Assembly: GCA_003222235.1 (NCBI GenBank)
Contig: QHVD01000218.1
Span: 1-13,129, forward strand
Length of the DNA stretch: 13,129 bases
Direction: 5' to 3'
Source of the DNA: Gemmatimonadota bacterium
GTDB lineage: Bacteria > Gemmatimonadota > Gemmatimonadetes > Gemmatimonadales > GWC2-71-9
The notes beneath the pieces are model-generated. The model did not search any database. It was not told the origin of the DNA and saw nothing but the letters and a program-made list of their open reading frames with translations. Positions 1 through 7,206 of this stretch are shown piece after piece (within the stretch, counting starts at the first letter, position 1; every line of letters begins with the position of its first letter). The position numbers and the translations under genes are program-made.

Positions 1-1668
1 GCTAACCGCGTGGTCGGCGGCGCGCGCGGTCAGGGCCATGTAGGTGAGCGATGGATTGACGCACGACGAGCTGGCCATGCAGGCGCCGTCGGTGACGAAC
101 AGGTTCGGCACGTCGTGAGACTGGTTGTACGCGTTGAGCACCGACGTCTTTGGATCACGGCCCATGCGTGCCGTCCCCATCTCGTGCACGCTGAAGCCGG
201 GCGGCCCGTCGTGATCGTACGTCTCGACGCTCCTGCACCCCGCGGCCTCGAGCATCTCCGCCGCCTGACTCTTCACGTCCTCGCGGATCGCCCGCTCGTT
301 CTCGCCCCACGCGCTGTGGACGCGCAGCAGTGGGATCCCCCACTGGTCCTTCCGCTCCGGGTCCAGGTGCACGTAGTTCTCGTGGCGCGGCAGGCACTCG
401 CCGTATCCCTGCAGCGACATCCCCCACGGTCCCGGCTCGCGCAGGCGCTGCTTCAAGTCCGCGCCCAGGCCAGGCTCCGACGCGCCGCGGCTCCATCCCT
501 CACGACTCGCTCCCGCCTGGATCCCATAGCCTCGGAGGAAGCCGACCTTCTCCTCTCCGTGCGCGCCGAGGTTGCGGAACCGCGGGATGTAGGTCCCCGT
601 GGGCCGCCGGCCGTAGACGTACTTGTCCTCGAGACCGGGGACGATTCCTTTCGCGCCGGCCTTGGAGATGTGGTCCATCAGGTTGTGACCCAGCTCCCCG
701 CTCGAGTTGGCGAGCCCGGTCGCGAAGCGCGGGCTCTTCGAGTTCAAGAGGATCTGGGCCGTGGCGAGCGTCGAGGCGCAGAGGAAGATGAGTCGCCCGG
801 CGTACTCGCGCGCCTCCTTGGTATGTGCGTCGATGACACGCACGCCCGCGGCCCGGTCCCTCCGTTCGTCGTACACCACGCTCTCTACGATCGCATCGGT
901 CACGACCGTCAGCCTCCCCGTCTTCCGCGCCGCCGGCAGCGTCGCGCTCAAGCTCGAGAAGTACCCCGCGAAGCTGCAGCCGCGCGCGCACTGGTCGCGC
1001 GCTCGGCACGGGCCCCGGCCGTCGTGGGCCCGCGTCAGGTTCGCGACCCGCATCAGCGTCAGGCGGCGTCCGGGAAACTTGCGCTCGATCGCCTGCTGCA
1101 CGCGCTGCTCCGCACACGCCATCTCCCAGGGCGGGAGAAACTCGCCGTCCGGCAGGTGCGGCAAGCCCAGCCGCTCCCCGCTCACCCCGACGAAGCGCTC
1201 GACGTAGCCGTACCAGGGCGCGAGATCCCTGTAGCGAATCGGCCAATCGACGCCGTGGCCGTCGCGCAGGTTGGCCTCGAAGTCCAGGTCGCTCCAGCGC
1301 CAGCACGCACGGCCCCAGATGAGGCTGCGCCCGCCCAGCTGGTAGCCGCGGATCCAACGGAACGGCTTGTCATCGGGCGTGATGTAAGGATGCTCCCGGT
1401 CATTGACGAAGAAGTGCCGCGTCGCCTCTCCAAACGCGTAGTTCTTGCTCTGGATCGGGTAATCGCGCTCGTACAGCTGCTGCTCGCCGAGGCCGCGGTA
1501 CGCGAACTGCCAGGGCTGCCACCACTCCGTGACGTAGTCCTTGCCGTGTTCCACGTGGCGGCCGCGTTCCACCATGAGCGTCCGCAGCCCCTTCTCGCAC
1601 AGCTCCTTGGCGGCCCAGCCGCCGGTGATGCCGGAGCCCACGACGATGGCGTCGTACGGCTCGCTCAC
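1..1668 (-). CDS. GMC-family FAD sugar dehydrogenase, catalytic (alpha) subunit, C-terminus cut by window edge
   Basis: This reads open for 556 codons from a GTG at 1668 to the left edge, so only a short C-terminal piece can be missing. An N-terminal Rossmann motif for FAD is visible (GSGITGG, residues 11-17). The catalytic pair of GMC oxidoreductases is present: His495 in the SVHEMGTARMG segment and Asn538 in CVNPSLTYMALTARA. Residues 221, 227 and 231 form C-x5-C-x3-C, the spacing of the [3Fe-4S] ligands known in the catalytic subunit of Burkholderia cepacia FAD-dependent glucose dehydrogenase. The start overlaps the stop of the upstream small-subunit gene (GTGA, 1665-1668), implying translational coupling. 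It has no signal peptide of its own, so export as a folded complex on the partner's Tat signal is likely. I infer oxidation of a sugar or glycoside, at C1 or C3, with electrons passed to a cytochrome. The C3 reading rests on the neighbouring keto-sugar genes, not on this sequence. Confidence 0.9.
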   Translation of the reverse strand, partial: MSEPYDAIVVGSGITGGWAAKELCEKGLRTLMVERGRHVEHGKDYVTEWWQPWQFAYRGLGEQQLYERDYPIQSKNYAFGEATRHFFVNDREHPYITPDDKPFRWIRGYQLGGRSLIWGRACWRWSDLDFEANLRDGHGVDWPIRYRDLAPWYGYVERFVGVSGERLGLPHLPDGEFLPPWEMACAEQRVQQAIERKFPGRRLTLMRVANLTRAHDGRGPCRARDQCARGCSFAGYFSSLSATLPAARKTGRLTVVTDAIVESVVYDERRDRAAGVRVIDAHTKEAREYAGRLIFLCASTLATAQILLNSKSPRFATGLANSSGELGHNLMDHISKAGAKGIVPGLEDKYVYGRRPTGTYIPRFRNLGAHGEEKVGFLRGYGIQAGASREGWSRGASEPGLGADLKQRLREPGPWGMSLQGYGECLPRHENYVHLDPERKDQWGIPLLRVHSAWGENERAIREDVKSQAAEMLEAAGCRSVETYDHDGPPGFSVHEMGTARMGRDPKTSVLNAYNQSHDVPNLFVTDGACMASSSCVNPSLTYMALTARAADHAVS

Positions 1669-2243
1669 ACCGCCCACGCCCGGCCGATCTCTGCGAGGGG
1701 CACGCATCCATCGAAGCGGCCCGGGACGGGGGCGTGGTGCAGCTCGCGCGTGGCCCCGATCTCGGACGTGTAGTACCCGACGAGCGTCAGCTTCTTCATC
1801 GTGCGAAAGAAATGCGCCTCGCCCGGGCCGGGCATCGTGGCAAACGCCTCCCGATCCAGGTGCACGAGCAGCGCGCGCTGGTCTGTCGTTGCGCATTGCA
1901 GGAAGGCGCGGCCACAGGTCCGCCGGGCGCGTGCGTCTACGTCCGCCAGACCTGCCAGGAAGCGCTCTCGGTCCTCGGCCGGGTAGGACTCCGCGAGCAT
2001 GGCATCGATGAACCGATGCACCCCCACGGCGCGGGCACCCGGCGTGTCGGTCTCGGGGAGAATGTGGTCGGCGATGGTCGCTACCAGGTTCGCCTGGTCT
2101 GGGGTCAGCGCGCGAGGCTTCCACGCGCCGTCGGGAACGCGCCGCGCCTCGCACCCGGCGAGCACTCCGGCGACCGTGGGGGCGGCGAGGGCGCCCCCCA
2201 ACAGCAGGGCGGCCCGCCGCAGCGCCTCGCGCCGATCGATCAC
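1665..2243 (-). CDS. Tat-exported small subunit (gluconate 2-dehydrogenase subunit 3 / gamma type)
   Basis: This is a 192-residue protein with a GTG start at 2243. An in-frame TAA lies one codon further upstream, so no longer start exists. The N-terminus has a Tat-type signal (DRREALRRA, residues 3-11, then a hydrophobic stretch) ending in a lipobox-like VLAGC (Cys31), so it may be a Tat lipoprotein. The body matches the gluconate 2-dehydrogenase subunit 3 family (LTPDQANLVATIADHILPETDTPG near residue 45, then a GYYTSE segment near the C-terminus). In known complexes this subunit carries the GMC subunit across the membrane and stabilises it. Gene order gamma then alpha matches FAD-glucose dehydrogenase and Caulobacter lgdCA-type loci, in which a cytochrome c gene follows. 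No clear Shine-Dalgarno is seen upstream of the GTG. Confidence 0.88.
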   Translation of the reverse strand: MIDRREALRRAALLLGGALAAPTVAGVLAGCEARRVPDGAWKPRALTPDQANLVATIADHILPETDTPGARAVGVHRFIDAMLAESYPAEDRERFLAGLADVDARARRTCGRAFLQCATTDQRALLVHLDREAFATMPGPGEAHFFRTMKKLTLVGYYTSEIGATRELHHAPVPGRFDGCVPLAEIGRAWAV

Positions 2244-2454
2244 GGATTACGCGTGTTGCGCGCGGCTCGAGGTCTGCGCCATAGGGGGCCCGCCCGCCGT
2301 CGCTTGCGAGGAGGCATTGGCAAAACGTGCGCCAGCGAAGGCCGGTGTCAAGGACCTGCGCGACTTGAAAGATAAGGAGAGTCAGTGCATCCTCGGCGAG
2401 GGCGCCGTGCCTCTACCCGAGGTCCAGCATTCCACGATTCGCCGGAGGTGAGAC
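2244..2454. promoter_or_regulatory. Divergent intergenic region with a candidate minus-strand promoter
   Basis: These 211 bp separate the divergent dehydrogenase pair from the six-gene plus-strand operon and presumably drive both. On the minus strand a perfect TTGACA lies at 2351-2346, followed after 17 bases by ACGTTT (2328-2323), a plausible but weak -10. That would give a leader of about 70 nt before the GTG at 2243. On the plus strand I could not find a convincing -35/-10 pair. I saw no clean operator palindrome. The promoter call is inference from motif spacing only. Confidence 0.4.
2444..2450 (+). promoter_or_regulatory. Shine-Dalgarno of the first operon gene
   Basis: GGAGGTG sits four bases before the ATG at 2455. 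It is the strongest ribosome-binding site in the window and fixes the start of the Gfo/Idh/MocA gene. Confidence 0.8.
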
Positions 2455-3795
2455 ATGTCGGAGCAGAAGATGCCACGCCGCGAGTTCTTGAAGGACGCCG
2501 CCGCCGGCGTCGCCGGGATCGCCGTCACCTCGCTGCCGGCGGCGAGCTACGCCAGGATCCTCGGCGCGAACGACCGCGTGCGGGTCGGGATCGTGGGATT
2601 CTCCGACCGCTTCCGCCAGGCGCTGCTCCCCGCGTTCGGCAAGGTCGCCAAGGAGTTCGACTTCGAGATTGTCGCCGTCTCGGACATCTGGAGCCGGCGG
2701 CGCGACGAGGGCGTGGCCGAGATCGAAAAGGTCACGGGAGCGAGGCCTCGCGCGTTCCGCAACAACGAGGAGATGTATGAGGCGCGGGTGAGCGACGCGG
2801 TGATGATCTCGACGGCCGATTTCCAGCACGCCTACCACGGCGTCGAGGCGATGCAGGCGGGGCAGGATGCCTACATCGAGAAGCCGCTCGCCCACCGGAT
2901 GGAAGACGCCATCGCGATCCGCGAGGCCGTGAAGAAATCGGACCGGATCGTGCAGATCGGCACGCAGCGCCGCAGCGCCGCCAACTACCAGATGGCCAAC
3001 GAGTACCTCCGGTCGGGGAAGTTCGGCGACATCGTCATGGCCGAGATGACGTGGAACGTCAACCAGCCGGGCCGCTGGCGGCGCCCGCAGCTCGTCGCCG
3101 CGCTCAAGGAGGAGGACACGGACTGGAAGCGGTTCCTCATCAACCTGCCCTCCGAGCCGTGGGACCCGCGCAAGTACCTCGAGTATCGCCTCTTCTGGCC
3201 GTACTCGTCGGGCATCCCGGACCAGTGGATGGTGCACCAGATCGATACGGTGCACTGGTTCACCGGCCTGCCCCGCCCGCGCAGCGTCGTCGCGAATGGC
3301 GGCGTCTACCTCTGGAATGATGGCCGCAAGAACTGGGACACCGCCACGATCGTGTTCGACTATGGGCCGCTCGACGATCCCTCGAAAGGCTTCCAGGTCG
3401 TGTACTCGTCCCGCATGACCAACTCCGCCGGGGGCACCAAGGAGCTGTACTACTCGAACGCCGGGATGTTGAACCTCGACACCAACGAGATCACGCCGAC
3501 GGGGGGGCTCACGGAGCGCTTCGCGGCGCAGATGGGCATGAAAGCGAACGAGCTGCCCGCGTTGAAGCTCTCGGAGGCCGCGGGGACGGAGACCGCGGCG
3601 GACACGGGTGCGGATTCGTCCACGACGGCCAACGTCCGGAACTGGATGGACTGCGTGCGCTCGCGCAAGCAGCCGAATGCGGCAATAGACGCCGGCTACA
3701 GCCACGCCGTGGCGCTGTGCATGACCGTCGCGGCGATGCACAGCGGCAGGAAGGTCACGTTCGACGACGGCAAGCAGGACATCGTCATGAACTGA
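2455..3795 (+). CDS. Tat-exported Gfo/Idh/MocA-family oxidoreductase (copy 1)
   Basis: The protein has 446 residues and starts at an ATG behind a strong Shine-Dalgarno. A Tat signal is visible (PRREFLKDAAAG, residues 8-19). The Rossmann fold follows (VRVGIVGFSDR, about residues 42-52), then TADFQHA in place of the common PDHWHA, and the family EKP motif with Lys143. A C-terminal substrate domain contains HQIDTVHWF. The glycine-rich nucleotide loop is degenerate: the second and third glycines of GxGxxG are replaced (GFSDRF). An Ala/Thr/Asp-rich stretch lies near residues 375-390. Members of this family oxidise or reduce sugars and related hydroxyls with tightly bound NAD(P). Tat export fits loading of the cofactor before transport. 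Its neighbours suggest work on glycosides or 3-keto-glycosides. The exact substrate cannot be read from sequence. Confidence 0.9.
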   Translation: MSEQKMPRREFLKDAAAGVAGIAVTSLPAASYARILGANDRVRVGIVGFSDRFRQALLPAFGKVAKEFDFEIVAVSDIWSRRRDEGVAEIEKVTGARPRAFRNNEEMYEARVSDAVMISTADFQHAYHGVEAMQAGQDAYIEKPLAHRMEDAIAIREAVKKSDRIVQIGTQRRSAANYQMANEYLRSGKFGDIVMAEMTWNVNQPGRWRRPQLVAALKEEDTDWKRFLINLPSEPWDPRKYLEYRLFWPYSSGIPDQWMVHQIDTVHWFTGLPRPRSVVANGGVYLWNDGRKNWDTATIVFDYGPLDDPSKGFQVVYSSRMTNSAGGTKELYYSNAGMLNLDTNEITPTGGLTERFAAQMGMKANELPALKLSEAAGTETAADTGADSSTTANVRNWMDCVRSRKQPNAAIDAGYSHAVALCMTVAAMHSGRKVTFDDGKQDIVMN

Positions 3796-3809
3796 GGAGC
3801 CGAACGAGC

Positions 3810-4901
3810 ATGGGGAAGGCTTGGCTGCTGTTGGGACTTGGGTCAGCGGCCCTCGGGTCCTCACAGGGGGTGAGGACTCAAGGGGGTCAGGGGGCCAGGA
3901 CACCCCGCGTCGAGGTCGTGCCGCACGAAGCCGAGCGCCGGGTAGACGTCCTGGTCGACGGAAAGCCGCGCCGGGTAGACGTCCTGGTCGACGGAAAGCC
4001 GTTCACGTCGTACATCTATCCCACTACGCTCAGGAAGCCGACTCTGTACCCCCTGCGCACGGCGTCGGGAGCGGTGGTGACGCGCGGCTGGCCGCTCGAG
4101 CCCAGACCGGGCGAGCGCGTGGACCACCCGCACCAGGTCGGACTGTGGCTCGACTACGGAGACGTGAACGGGCTCGACTTCTGGAACAACTCGGACGCGA
4201 TCCCCGCGGCGCGCGCGCCCAAGATGGGCACGATCCTGCACCGCGCGGTGCGCCGCGCCGAAAGCGGAGAGGGCGAGGGCGTGCTCGAGGTGACGGCCGA
4301 GTGGGTCGACTTTCAGGGGAAGCCGCTACTGCGCGAGGACACGCGGTTCGTGTTCCGCGCCGCCGACGGCATGCGCGCGGTCGACCGGCTCACGACCCTT
4401 ACCGCGCTCGGTCAAACGGTGACCTTTACCGATAATAAGGAAGGGCTGATCGGGATGCGGGTGGCCCGGGCGCTCGAGCAACCCTCCACGACGCCGGAGG
4501 TCTTCACCGACGCCGGGGGGCATGCGACGACCGTCCCGGTCCTGAACAACGACGGCGTCACCGGGCGCTACCGGAGCTCCGAGGGGCTCGTGGGAGACTC
4601 CGTGTGGGGCACGCGCGGTCGCTGGACGATGTTGTCCGGCGTCGTCGAGGGAGAGGCGGCCACGATCGCCATCCTGGACCACCCGCGGAACGTCGGCTTC
4701 CCGACCTTCTGGCACGCGCGCGGCTACGGTTTGTTCGCCGCCAACCCGCTGGGGCGGAAAGCGTTCACGAGCGGGAAGGAGGAGCTGAACTTCCGGCTCG
4801 CCCCGCGAGAGTCCACGACCTTCCGCTACCGCGTCCTGATCCTGTCCGGCGCCGTCACGCCCGAGCAGATCGAGACCTACTACCGGGACTTCGCTCGGTG
4901 A
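3810..4901 (+). CDS. DUF6807 ('PmoA-like') secreted protein
   Basis: The chosen start is the ATG at 3810, 14 bases after the upstream stop and behind GAGGAG (3794-3799); it gives 363 residues. An upstream in-frame ATG at 3717 would lie inside the previous gene. The N-terminus (MGKAWLLLGLGSAALGSS) looks like a Sec signal peptide. The body carries hallmarks of the DUF6807 family: HPHQVGLW (residues 106-113) followed by DVNGLDFW, and later YGLFAANPLG and TFRYRVLIL. Databases often call this family 'methane oxygenase PmoA', but nothing here resembles a methane monooxygenase subunit. It commonly lies beside Gfo/Idh/MocA and DUF1080 genes, and its reaction is unknown to me. Just after the signal peptide the segment RRVDVLVDGKP is present twice in tandem because of an exact 33-bp duplication. 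Confidence 0.85.
   Translation: MGKAWLLLGLGSAALGSSQGVRTQGGQGARTPRVEVVPHEAERRVDVLVDGKPRRVDVLVDGKPFTSYIYPTTLRKPTLYPLRTASGAVVTRGWPLEPRPGERVDHPHQVGLWLDYGDVNGLDFWNNSDAIPAARAPKMGTILHRAVRRAESGEGEGVLEVTAEWVDFQGKPLLREDTRFVFRAADGMRAVDRLTTLTALGQTVTFTDNKEGLIGMRVARALEQPSTTPEVFTDAGGHATTVPVLNNDGVTGRYRSSEGLVGDSVWGTRGRWTMLSGVVEGEAATIAILDHPRNVGFPTFWHARGYGLFAANPLGRKAFTSGKEELNFRLAPRESTTFRYRVLILSGAVTPEQIETYYRDFAR
3936..4001 (+). repeat. Exact 33-bp tandem duplication inside the DUF6807 gene
   Basis: Unit 1 spans 3936-3968 and unit 2 spans 3969-4001, with no mismatch between them. Each unit encodes RRVDVLVDGKP, so the reading frame is kept and the protein gains 11 residues near its mature N-terminus. Lack of any difference between the copies points to a recent slippage or misalignment event, or an assembly artefact. 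Confidence 0.95.
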
Positions 4902-6448
4902 CCCGACCACCGCAGGCGGTCAAAATCCATGCGGCGGACAACGTGGCGGTGGCGGTAGGGGCGCTCGCCGCGGGGAGCGGCGTCGTGGTCGAGGGCGAGT
5001 GCGTCGTGCTCCGCGAGGACATTCCCGCGGGCCACAAGATCTCGCTTCGGACGCTCGAGCCGGGCGAGCCGGTCGTGAAATACGGCTTCCCGATCGGGGA
5101 GGTGACCGCGCCTATCGCGCCCGGTGCCTGGGTGCACACTCACAATCTGAAAACGCGCCTCGAGGGGTTGGTGGAGTATCGGTATGAGCCCTTTGACCGA
5201 ACGCGGAAGTCGGAACGCGAAACGCGGAACGGCCGTTCCGACTTCCGCGTTCCGAGTTCCGCGTTCTTCCGCGGCTACCGCCGCCGGACCGGCCGGGTCG
5301 GCACGCGCAACGAGGTGTGGATCCTCAACACGGTCGGCTGCGTCAACCACGCGGCCGAGCGGATTGCGCGGGAGGGAGCGGAGCGGTTCGCCGGGCGGGG
5401 AGGGGGGGGACCGATCGACGGGGTCTACGGTTTCTCGCACCCCTACGGCTGCGGCCAGCTCGGCGACGATCTCCGGAACACGCAGCGCGCCCTCGCCGGC
5501 CTGATGCGCCATCCCAACGCGGGCGGCGTGCTGGTGCTCGGGCTCGGCTGCGAAAATAATCAGATGGATGGCCTGCTCCGGCTCGCCGGAGACGTCGATC
5601 GCGCGCGGCTCAGGTTCTTCAATAGCCAGGAGGTCACGGACGAGGTCGATGCAGGGCTCGAAGCCGTGGCGCAGCTTGCGGCGGCGATGGAGCGCGATGC
5701 GCGGGTGGAGTGCCCCGCCTCCGATCTCGTGCTCGGCCACAAATGCGGCGGCTCGGACGGCTTGAGCGGGATCACTGCCAACCCGCTCGTCGGGCGCATC
5801 GCCGACCGGTTGACGGCGCTCGGCGGAGGGGTGATCCTCACCGAGGTGCCGGAGATTTTCGGCGCGGAGCAGCTCTTGATGCGTCGAGCGGTCGATGAAG
5901 CGGTCTTCAGGGACATCGTAGCGCTGGTCAACGATTTCAAGGAATATTTCCTGCGGCACGGACAGCCCATCTACGAGAACCCGTCGCCGGGCAACGTCGC
6001 GGGCGGCCTGACGACGCTCGAGGAGAAATCGCTGGGCGCAGTCCAGAAAGGGGGGCGGACCGCGGTGACGCGCGTCCTGCGCTACGGCGAGCCGGCCGCG
6101 CCGGGCGGTCTGTCCCTGCTGGAGGCGCCCGGCAACGACGGGGTGTCGTCCACGGCCCTGGTCGCGAGCGGCGCGACGCTGCTCCTCTTCACCACCGGGC
6201 GCGGCACGCCGCTCGGCTTCCCGGTGCCGACGCTCAAGATCTCGTCCAATACGGCCATCGCCGAGAAAAAGCCGCACTGGATCGACCTGAACGCAGGGGC
6301 GTTGCTCGACGGCACTGCCACGATGGACCAGCTCGAGAACGACCTGTTCGCGCTGGTTCTCGACGTGGCCTCCGGACGAGAGCTCGCCAACAACGAGAAG
6401 CACGGTTATCGCGAGATCGCGATCTGGAAGGAAGGGGTTACGCTGTGA
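4898..6448 (+). CDS. uxaA: Altronate dehydratase, UxaA family
   Basis: The GTG at 4898 overlaps the previous stop (GTGA) and gives 516 residues, slightly longer than the roughly 495 of E. coli UxaA. The N-terminal SAF domain covers about residues 8-85 (DNVAVAVGALAAG, GHKISLRTL, KYGFPIGEV, HTHNLKT). The catalytic UxaA domain starts near residue 124 (FRGYRRRTGRVGTRNEVWIL). It contains family motifs GCVN (Cys148), GCGQ (Cys185), GLGCENNQ (Cys218) and HKCGGSDGLSGITANP (Cys283). The enzyme dehydrates D-altronate to 2-keto-3-deoxy-gluconate in the cytoplasm, on the galacturonate branch of hexuronate catabolism. Some relatives act on other sugar acids, so the exact acid is inferred from the nearby uxaC. 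Residues about 101-122, between the two domains, are encoded by a palindromic repeat and look like an in-frame insertion. Confidence 0.92.
   Translation: MTRPPQAVKIHAADNVAVAVGALAAGSGVVVEGECVVLREDIPAGHKISLRTLEPGEPVVKYGFPIGEVTAPIAPGAWVHTHNLKTRLEGLVEYRYEPFDRTRKSERETRNGRSDFRVPSSAFFRGYRRRTGRVGTRNEVWILNTVGCVNHAAERIAREGAERFAGRGGGGPIDGVYGFSHPYGCGQLGDDLRNTQRALAGLMRHPNAGGVLVLGLGCENNQMDGLLRLAGDVDRARLRFFNSQEVTDEVDAGLEAVAQLAAAMERDARVECPASDLVLGHKCGGSDGLSGITANPLVGRIADRLTALGGGVILTEVPEIFGAEQLLMRRAVDEAVFRDIVALVNDFKEYFLRHGQPIYENPSPGNVAGGLTTLEEKSLGAVQKGGRTAVTRVLRYGEPAAPGGLSLLEAPGNDGVSSTALVASGATLLLFTTGRGTPLGFPVPTLKISSNTAIAEKKPHWIDLNAGALLDGTATMDQLENDLFALVLDVASGRELANNEKHGYREIAIWKEGVTL
5199..5266. repeat. Palindromic repeat element inserted in frame in the uxaA linker
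   Basis: A perfect 19-bp inverted repeat has arms 5199-5217 and 5234-5252 around a 16-base centre. The centre region includes an overlapping 16-bp palindrome (5225-5240). TTCCGCGTTC also recurs as a direct repeat at 5243-5252 and 5257-5266. The whole block is built from short GGAACGCGGAA-like units. It is unlike surrounding codon use and encodes an Arg/Ser-rich, low-complexity linker (residues about 101-122). I infer a REP- or MITE-like intergenic element that has landed, or expanded, in a tolerant interdomain position. Confidence 0.8.
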
Positions 6449-7206
6449 TGGCGAACGGCGTCGTCGTCGCGGCCCTCGCGGCCGTCCTGCAGACCATGCC
6501 GCCCGCCGCCGCGCGACCCAACGAGCTGACGGCCGCTGAGCGGGCCACCGGATGGCGGTTGCTGTTCGACGGGCGGACGCTCAGCGGTTGGCGGGGCCTC
6601 GGCTACGACAGCGTGCCGACCGCTCACTGGAAGGTCGCCGACGGCGCGATCGAGAAGATCGCGAGTGGCAACGTCCCCAAGCTGGCCGACGGCCAGCCCG
6701 CGCACGGCGGCGATCTCATGACCGTGGACAGCTTCGGCGACTTCGAGCTGGCGTTCGAGTGGAAGGTTGCGCCCGGCGCGAACAGCGGCGTCAAGTACAA
6801 CGTCTCAGAGCGGCTTTCGATGTCCCAGGCGCCGAATCACGCCGCCCTCGGCTTCGAGTACCAGATTCTGGACGACGACCGGCACGAGGACGGCAAGTTG
6901 CCGAGCCACCGCACCGGCGCCTTGTACGACCTCATCGCGCCCAACGCGCGGAAGCACGTGCGCCCGGTCGGCGAGTGGAACCGATCCAGGATCGTGTTCC
7001 GCGGCCGGCACGGCGAGCACTGGCTGAACGGCGAGAAGATCGTCGAGTTCGACCTCGGGACCCCCCGCATGGATTCGCTCATCGCGGCGAGCAAGTACCG
7101 CTCGATCCCGGGGTTCGCCGACCGGCGCGAGGGGGGGGGGCACATCGTGCTGCAGGACCACGGCGACGAGGCGTATTTCCGCAGCATCAAGGTGAGGGAA
7201 CGATGA
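6448..7206 (+). CDS. DUF1080 / 3-keto-disaccharide hydrolase-like protein
   Basis: I chose the ATG at 6448, which shares one base with the uxaA stop (TGATG); a GTG at 6445 would add one residue. The product has 252 residues. A weakly charged hydrophobic N-terminus (residues 2-22) may be a Sec signal. The rest matches the DUF1080 jelly-roll family: GWRLLFDGRTLSGWRG near residue 31, GANSGVKYN at 110-118, GFEYQILDD, HRTGALYDL, EWNRSRIVFRG, and a C-terminal GGHIVLQDHGDEAYFRSIKVR strand. Characterised members hydrolyse or eliminate the glycosidic bond of 3-keto-glycosides and 3-keto-disaccharides. Sitting between two Gfo/Idh/MocA genes is the typical context for that activity. Likely acts outside the cytoplasm. 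Substrate specificity is not readable from sequence. Confidence 0.87.
   Translation: MANGVVVAALAAVLQTMPPAAARPNELTAAERATGWRLLFDGRTLSGWRGLGYDSVPTAHWKVADGAIEKIASGNVPKLADGQPAHGGDLMTVDSFGDFELAFEWKVAPGANSGVKYNVSERLSMSQAPNHAALGFEYQILDDDRHEDGKLPSHRTGALYDLIAPNARKHVRPVGEWNRSRIVFRGRHGEHWLNGEKIVEFDLGTPRMDSLIAASKYRSIPGFADRREGGGHIVLQDHGDEAYFRSIKVRER

Noticed and set aside
10..1773. Long open frame on the plus strand antisense to the GMC gene, and similar long antisense frames at 2413-3903, 4880-6403, 7233-8966 and 11221-12543
   Set aside because: They lie opposite genes with clear family motifs, show no recognisable domains, and are rich in Arg/Pro/Ala as expected for GC-rich antisense frames.
2385..2780. 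GTG at 2385 behind an AAGGAGA motif, opening a frame that overlaps the first Gfo/Idh/MocA gene
   Set aside because: The product is Arg-rich low complexity and overlaps the real gene out of frame for over 300 bases. The downstream ATG at 2455 has a better ribosome site and a clear Tat signal.
3857..3877. 8-bp perfect inverted repeat (3857-3864 with 3870-3877) in the signal-peptide region of the DUF6807 gene
   Set aside because: It is short, lies in GC-rich coding sequence and has no T tract. Chance or a minor attenuating structure is enough to explain it.
4604..4897. Upstream in-frame extension of uxaA
   Set aside because: It lies wholly inside the DUF6807 gene in another frame and has no family similarity. 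The GTG at 4898 gives a proper SAF N-terminus.
3810..4901. Reading the DUF6807 protein as a particulate methane monooxygenase subunit (PmoA)
   Set aside because: It is a soluble, secreted beta-rich protein with no transmembrane helices beyond the signal peptide. The name is a database artefact.
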